Assembly (NCBI GenBank): GCA_023488945.1 | Contig: JAMDBZ010000081.1 | Location: forward strand, 12,028 to 19,987 | Length of the DNA stretch: 7,960 nucleotides | Origin: Deltaproteobacteria bacterium | Lineage (GTDB): Bacteria > Desulfobacterota_E > Deferrimicrobia > Deferrimicrobiales > Deferrimicrobiaceae | Reading direction: 5' to 3' | In this document: positions 5,468-7,960 of the stretch, piece by piece | Layout of the letters: every line of letters starts with the position of its first letter | Position numbering within the stretch: the first letter of the stretch is position 1 | Translations under genes and position numbers: made by a program | The notes under the pieces: model-generated | Databases searched by the model: none | What the model was told of the DNA's origin: nothing | The model's input: only the letters and a program-made list of their open reading frames with translations

Positions 5468-6602
5468 CGCCTGCCGCCTGAACCGGCTCCGGGGCCAAGC
5501 CGTAGGTCTCCATCAAGCTCCCCATCTCTTCCAGCGAGAGTCCGAGCAGACTCGCGGCTCGCCGCTCGGAAAGGAATCCTCTGTCCAGGGCCTTTCGGAC
5601 TCGCCGCATGTACTTCGCCGAGAAAAGGGGAGGCAGGCTGCCCACGGGAGGAACACGGCCGGTCCAAGTCAGGCGGGCTTCAGTGATCGAGGCATGTTCG
5701 GCGGCGGGGATCAGATCCAACGCCCTGAGCCGATTGTAGAGCGCGAGCGCGGTCACTCTGAACTCGGCCGCCGTCCTTTTGATCCAGTTATGGATTTCCG
5801 TTCTTCCTCGCTGGTTCCAGCGGTCAATGATCGCGCCCCCGGGCATGAGTAAGGCCCCCGCGAAATTGTTGGCGAGCAGCTCGGTCCGCTTTGCCTTGTA
5901 CCCCGCAGGGCTCTCCGTGTCGAGGCGATCAGGGGGCATAGTGGGCCAGGTCAGAATGTGAAACAGTTCATGGGCGAAATCGAATGCCCGCCGGCCTTCA
6001 TGATCGCGCCGGTTGATGAGGATCGTATCGAACTCGGGCAGGTGGCAGGCCGCCCCTGAAATGGGGAGACCCTCCATGTCGACGTGGAGGACCAGGATGT
6101 CGAGCTTCTCCTCGGCGACGCGGGGCAACGTGGCAGCGGGCCGGGCCCCGAGTTCCCACGCCCGATTCAGTCGCTCGGCGGCGTCCCATGCTTCTTCAAA
6201 CAAGCTCCTGATGGTCAGCCCGAGCCGTGGGGCCAGAGGATTGAAGGTTTCGTCGAGGTCCTCGCCGAGAGCGCGATAGGCGGCGATCCAGCCCCTCGCC
6301 TTCTCCTCGAAGGATTCCAGTTCGGCGGGGCCAGCCTGGGCCCTCCAGCTGAATGCGCCCTCGCCGACCAGTCGGAAGGGATCTGTGAAAAAGTCGAGGT
6401 CCTTGGCGAGGACGCGGATCACGCCGAGCAACTCCTCTGAGGTGACCCTGCGTTCACCGGTCTCGATGGCGGAGAGCGTCTGCCGGTCCCGAAATCCGAG
6501 GCGATCGGAAAGTTGTCTTTGCGTGAGATCGGCCGCCTCGCGCGCCACCCTGATGCGGTCTCCGATCATCCTGTGGAAGTCCTTCTTCCGTCCGTCACCC
6601 AT
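5457..6602 (-). CDS. XRE-family HTH regulator fused to ImmA/IrrE-type zinc metallopeptidase
   Basis: The 381-residue protein has an N-terminal XRE helix-turn-helix (about 11-68; DLTQRQLSDRLGF, then LSAIETGERRVTSEELL) and a gluzincin-type domain in the middle. HELFH (His211, Glu212, His215) supplies the zinc-binding HExxH, and Glu241 in KRTELLANNFAGALLMP is the expected third ligand. A C-terminal helical region (about 330-370) follows. In ImmA/IrrE relatives the protease cleaves a partner repressor or responds to stress; fused forms are thought to bind DNA, repress their own operon and act as antitoxins. The ATG at 6600-6602 follows GGGAGGG at 5-nt spacing. It is the first gene of the island operon and overlaps the PIN-like gene by 11 bp. 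All catalytic residues are intact. Its target protein is unknown; either the downstream partner or a phage-induced factor is possible. Confidence 0.9.
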   Translation of the reverse strand: MGDGRKKDFHRMIGDRIRVAREAADLTQRQLSDRLGFRDRQTLSAIETGERRVTSEELLGVIRVLAKDLDFFTDPFRLVGEGAFSWRAQAGPAELESFEEKARGWIAAYRALGEDLDETFNPLAPRLGLTIRSLFEEAWDAAERLNRAWELGARPAATLPRVAEEKLDILVLHVDMEGLPISGAACHLPEFDTILINRRDHEGRRAFDFAHELFHILTWPTMPPDRLDTESPAGYKAKRTELLANNFAGALLMPGGAIIDRWNQRGRTEIHNWIKRTAAEFRVTALALYNRLRALDLIPAAEHASITEARLTWTGRVPPVGSLPPLFSAKYMRRVRKALDRGFLSERRAASLLGLSLEEMGSLMETYGLAPEPVQAAGDGA

Positions 6603-6644
6603 GCGCGCCCTCCCAAGGAATATTATCTCATGGACTTTCCCGCC

Positions 6645-6672
6645 ATAATAGTTTGCTTTTACGTAAATGCAA
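6645..6672 (-). promoter_or_regulatory. Promoter with palindromic operator of the XRE-ImmA operon
   Basis: The minus strand has TTGCAT (6672-6667), 16 bp, then TATTAT (6650-6645, five of six consensus bases). The near-palindrome TTGCTTTTACGTAAATGCAA (6653-6672, one mismatched pair, perfect 10-bp centre) covers the -35 and most of the spacer. A repressor bound there would block RNA polymerase. It lies about 50 bp upstream of a gene for an XRE DNA-binding protein, the usual place for an autoregulatory site. Confidence 0.65.
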
Positions 6673-6942
6673 GAAATATACGCTTATAGACATTTTTTCT
6701 CGATACCGGCATTTTGGTGCCCAAGAGGGGGCGTGGCGAGCATATCATCCGTCGCCCGGACCTCCTACCGGCGGTCGGCGGAAGGGAGGTTCTGTGGAAC
6801 CAGGCTCACCCGACACCTCGGGCATCGTTGCGGCCCGCGCAGTTGATTGTGCGTCTCGGTCGCCATCCCGATCGCCTCGTCCGACTATGAAGTAAAGCAT
6901 GAAACAGACTCCGCCTACCAGAGCCGAAAACGTACAAAGAAA
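6673..6942. other. Gene-free right arm of the island
   Basis: No credible gene is visible. 6673-6715 is AT-rich and may be upstream promoter sequence for the minus-strand operon. 6720-6885 is GC-rich with no ribosome site leading to a plausible frame and no recognised RNA. 6886-6911 is an imperfect copy of 3391-3416. Confidence 0.5.
6886..6911. repeat. Imperfect 26-bp repeat near the right island end
   Basis: It is 21/26 identical to 3391-3416 in the same orientation. Its minus-strand translation (AESVSCFTS then stop) echoes the integrase tail AESTSYFAS, so it may be a relic of another integrase 3' end, or an arm-type binding site. Confidence 0.5.
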
Positions 6943-6968
6943 GGGGGAGCCGGTCTCCCGGTTCCCCC
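6943..6968. terminator. Bidirectional rho-independent terminator near attR
   Basis: An 11-bp stem with one G-T wobble (6943-6953 with 6958-6968) closes a TCTC loop. TTTCTTT follows on the minus strand and TGTTCTTT on the plus strand. On the minus strand it would stop transcripts of the flanking toxin-antitoxin operon before they enter the island. Confidence 0.7.
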
Positions 6969-7025
6969 TGTTCTTTCCGGTTTCTTCCTGATTTTGCCTG
7001 TCTTTTCAGCTACTTACAACCGAGT

Positions 7026-7206
7026 CTTAAAATCCTGTGGCCGCGAGGCCGTGGGGGTTCGATTCCCCCCCCGGGCACCAGGCATTACCCCACTGCCCGC
7101 CAACGGGAATCGAACGGGCGACGCCGCCGACCGAACAGGGAGGACGAGCGCTCCGGCCAGGAGCGCGGCAGGCGGCGCCCCGGCCGCCACGCCGAGTGCG
7201 GAAACC
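7026..7206 (+). repeat. Long direct repeat, right copy: attR tRNA-Leu fragment plus hairpin segment
   Basis: 7026-7080 is an exact copy of the tRNA-Leu 3' part from the anticodon loop to CCA. The preceding five bases still resemble the anticodon stem with two changes, but the 5' half is missing, so it is no tRNA gene. 7081-7206 repeats 3161-3283 with a short indel-rich patch. Both hairpins recur at 7148-7154/7160-7166 and 7171-7176/7183-7188. The repeat ends two bases before the toxin stop codon. Confidence 0.93.
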
Positions 7207-7208
7207 GA

Positions 7209-7478
7209 CTACGTGAAAAGATCCGAGTGCGTTCCCGTCCTCTCGAACAGGATCGAGTCCGATTCGATCTTATAGACCAACAGCCAGTTCGGTTCGACGT
7301 GGCACTCCCGGCGCCGCACGTAATTCCCGACGAGGACGTGATCCCGGTGTTTCGGATCCAGCGGCTCCTGGCGGGCGAGCTTCTCCATCACCCCGCGGAG
7401 CTTCGCCATGTCCTTCCCGCGCCGCTTCATGCGCTTGTAGTCCTTCTTGAACTGCCCGGCTCGACGGGGAGCCCGCAT
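7209..7478 (-). CDS. yafQ: YafQ-family mRNA-interferase toxin with altered catalytic residue
   Basis: YafQ-type toxins of the RelE superfamily cleave mRNA in the ribosome when freed from their DinJ/RelB antitoxin. The 89 residues match the family in length and in RRAGQFKKDYKRMKRRGKDM, RDHVLVGNY, HVEPNWLLVYK and the C-terminal RTGTHSDLF. Against E. coli YafQ, catalytic His50, His63 and His87 correspond to His47, His60 and His84 here. Asp67 is replaced by Asn64 (codon AAC), which may weaken or abolish cleavage. The ATG (7476-7478) overlaps the antitoxin TGA, a typical coupled arrangement. It lies just outside attR and so belongs to the old chromosomal flank or to another element. Toxicity of this variant is uncertain. 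Confidence 0.9.
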   Translation of the reverse strand: MRAPRRAGQFKKDYKRMKRRGKDMAKLRGVMEKLARQEPLDPKHRDHVLVGNYVRRRECHVEPNWLLVYKIESDSILFERTGTHSDLFT

Positions 7479-7738
7479 CAGGACTCAAGGTCCTCGAACA
7501 TCTCGCCGAGGCTCCGGAAAGTCTTGATGTCCTTTCCGCGGTCGGACTTCTCGAAGGTCCGGCGCGTCTCCTCGTTCGGGATCTCCACGGCGAAGGGAAG
7601 CCCCTTGCGGAGGCGGACCTGAGCGTAGAAAAGGTTGATCGCCTCCGAGCTCGACATCCCGAGCTTGTGGAAGATCCGCTCCGCGTCGGCCTTGAGCGCC
7701 GGCTCGGTCCGCGCCCGGATTGTCGCCGTCCTTGCCAT
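7478..7738 (-). CDS. dinJ: RelB/DinJ-family antitoxin
   Basis: DinJ-type antitoxins bind and neutralise YafQ-like toxins and repress their own promoter. The 86 residues have an N-terminal ribbon-helix-helix (TATIRARTEPALKADAERIF, then LGMSSSEAINLFYAQV, about 3-44), the family motif KGLPFAVEIPN (47-57), and an acidic C-terminal tail that would wrap the toxin. The ATG at 7736-7738 is chosen over the GTG at 7747 because GGGGAGG lies 8 nt upstream of it and the family starts there. The stop overlaps the toxin start by one base. A sigma70-like promoter is seen about 33 bp upstream. All expected features are intact, unlike the toxin. Confidence 0.92.
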   Translation of the reverse strand: MARTATIRARTEPALKADAERIFHKLGMSSSEAINLFYAQVRLRKGLPFAVEIPNEETRRTFEKSDRGKDIKTFRSLGEMFEDLES

Positions 7739-7770
7739 TGCCTTCACCTCCCCGGTGCTTCTTTCGGAAC

Positions 7771-7799
7771 AGTGTAGCCCGTCCGGGGAACATCAGCAA
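7771..7799 (-). promoter_or_regulatory. Promoter of the antitoxin-toxin operon
   Basis: On the minus strand TTGCTG (7799-7794) and TACACT (7776-7771) are separated by exactly 17 bp, giving a leader of about 25 nt before the antitoxin ATG. A 7-bp inverted repeat just upstream (7802-7808 with 7823-7829) might be a protein site or a weak terminator of the gene to the right. Confidence 0.6.
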
Positions 7800-7869
7800 G
7801 CCCCTGGCATCGTTCCCACGTGGCCAGGGACGGTCACTCCCGGGAATCACCTTGATCGAACGGGCGATG

Positions 7870-7960
7870 CTATTTCTTATCGCACCACGCCCGGGCGTTC
7901 TGGAACAGCCGCAGCCAGGGGGACGCCTTGAGGCTGCCTTTCCACTCCTCGGGCATCCAG
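7870..7960 (-). CDS. C-terminal end of an unidentified protein (partial)
   Basis: The frame open at the right edge encodes 29 residues and stops with TAG at 7870-7872. It starts WMPEEWKGSLKASPWL and ends in NARAWCDKK. Codon use is GC-rich like the flanking genes, and the dense Trp and charged residues look like real coding sequence. The rest of the gene lies outside the window and I do not recognise the family. It would be transcribed in the same direction as the toxin-antitoxin operon, with 131 bp between them. Confidence 0.5.
   Translation of the reverse strand, partial: WMPEEWKGSLKASPWLRLFQNARAWCDKK

Larger units (their letters stand above)
3311..7080. mobile_element. Decayed integrative island in tRNA-Leu(UAA)
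   Basis: The region is bounded by copies of the tRNA-Leu 3' end: 3311-3331 (with the true gene end at 3140-3160) on the left and 7026-7080 on the right. An integrase remnant lies next to the left border facing the tRNA. The cargo is a four-gene minus-strand operon: XRE-ImmA, PIN-like, two-domain protein and a broken small gene. Base composition of the cargo, especially 3997-4905 and the promoter region, looks less GC-rich than the flanks. With the integrase reduced to its C-terminus, the island cannot excise by itself. The outer limit could instead be placed at 3160. Confidence 0.82.

Noticed and set aside
5292..5852. Plus-strand 186-codon frame across the PIN-like/XRE-ImmA junction
   Set aside because: It is antisense to two genes with coupled start and stop and clear domain motifs, and has no ribosome site.
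7026..7080. A second tRNA-Leu gene
   Set aside because: Only the part from the anticodon loop to CCA is present; the acceptor 5' strand and D arm are missing, so it cannot fold as a tRNA.

Overview
This is a GC-rich bacterial window with nearly all protein genes on the minus strand. The bifunctional (type V) fructose-bisphosphate aldolase/phosphatase, tRNA genes with encoded CCA ends, an IS21-like end and a DinJ/YafQ module fit a deep-branching bacterium. A deltaproteobacterial-type lineage is my guess only; no marker here settles it.

Positions 1-2599 hold central sugar metabolism, read right to left. A UDP-glucuronate 4-epimerase-like SDR enzyme (2599-1631) is followed after 16 bp by the FBP aldolase/phosphatase (1614-496). 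Then come a hairpin terminator or attenuator (440-411) and the first ~95 codons of glucose-6-phosphate isomerase (388-103). Pgi is cut off at the left edge because positions 1-102 are an exact copy of 701-802, an internal piece of the phosphatase gene. This is the signature of a 700-bp tandem duplication or an assembly error at a contig end.

Positions 2754-3160 carry tRNA-Cys(GCA), with a clear promoter, and tRNA-Leu(UAA), both on the plus strand. The tRNA-Leu is the attachment site of a decayed integrative island. Its 3' part (3106-3160) is repeated exactly at 7026-7080. A 21-bp copy of its extreme 3' end lies at 3311-3331, one base from the stop codon of a tyrosine-integrase remnant (3554-3333). 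The direct repeat continues past the tRNA into ~120 bp of hairpin-rich flank, which simple integration does not explain.

The island cargo (about 3332-7025) is one minus-strand operon. It encodes an XRE/ImmA-type HTH-metalloprotease (6602-5457), a PIN-like nuclease whose start overlaps the protease stop (5467-4958), and an unrecognised two-domain protein (4905-3997). A small gene (3929 downward) is fused to an array of 23-24 bp repeats that looks like an IS21-family end. A 20-bp near-palindrome lies between and over the -35/-10 boxes upstream of the protease and is a good autoregulatory operator candidate. The layout suggests a toxin-antitoxin-like or phage-defence module whose carrier has lost mobility.

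Right of the island (7209-7738) is a DinJ/YafQ type II toxin-antitoxin operon whose toxin has Asn in place of the catalytic Asp of E. coli YafQ. The last 91 bp hold the C-terminal end of an unidentified minus-strand gene.
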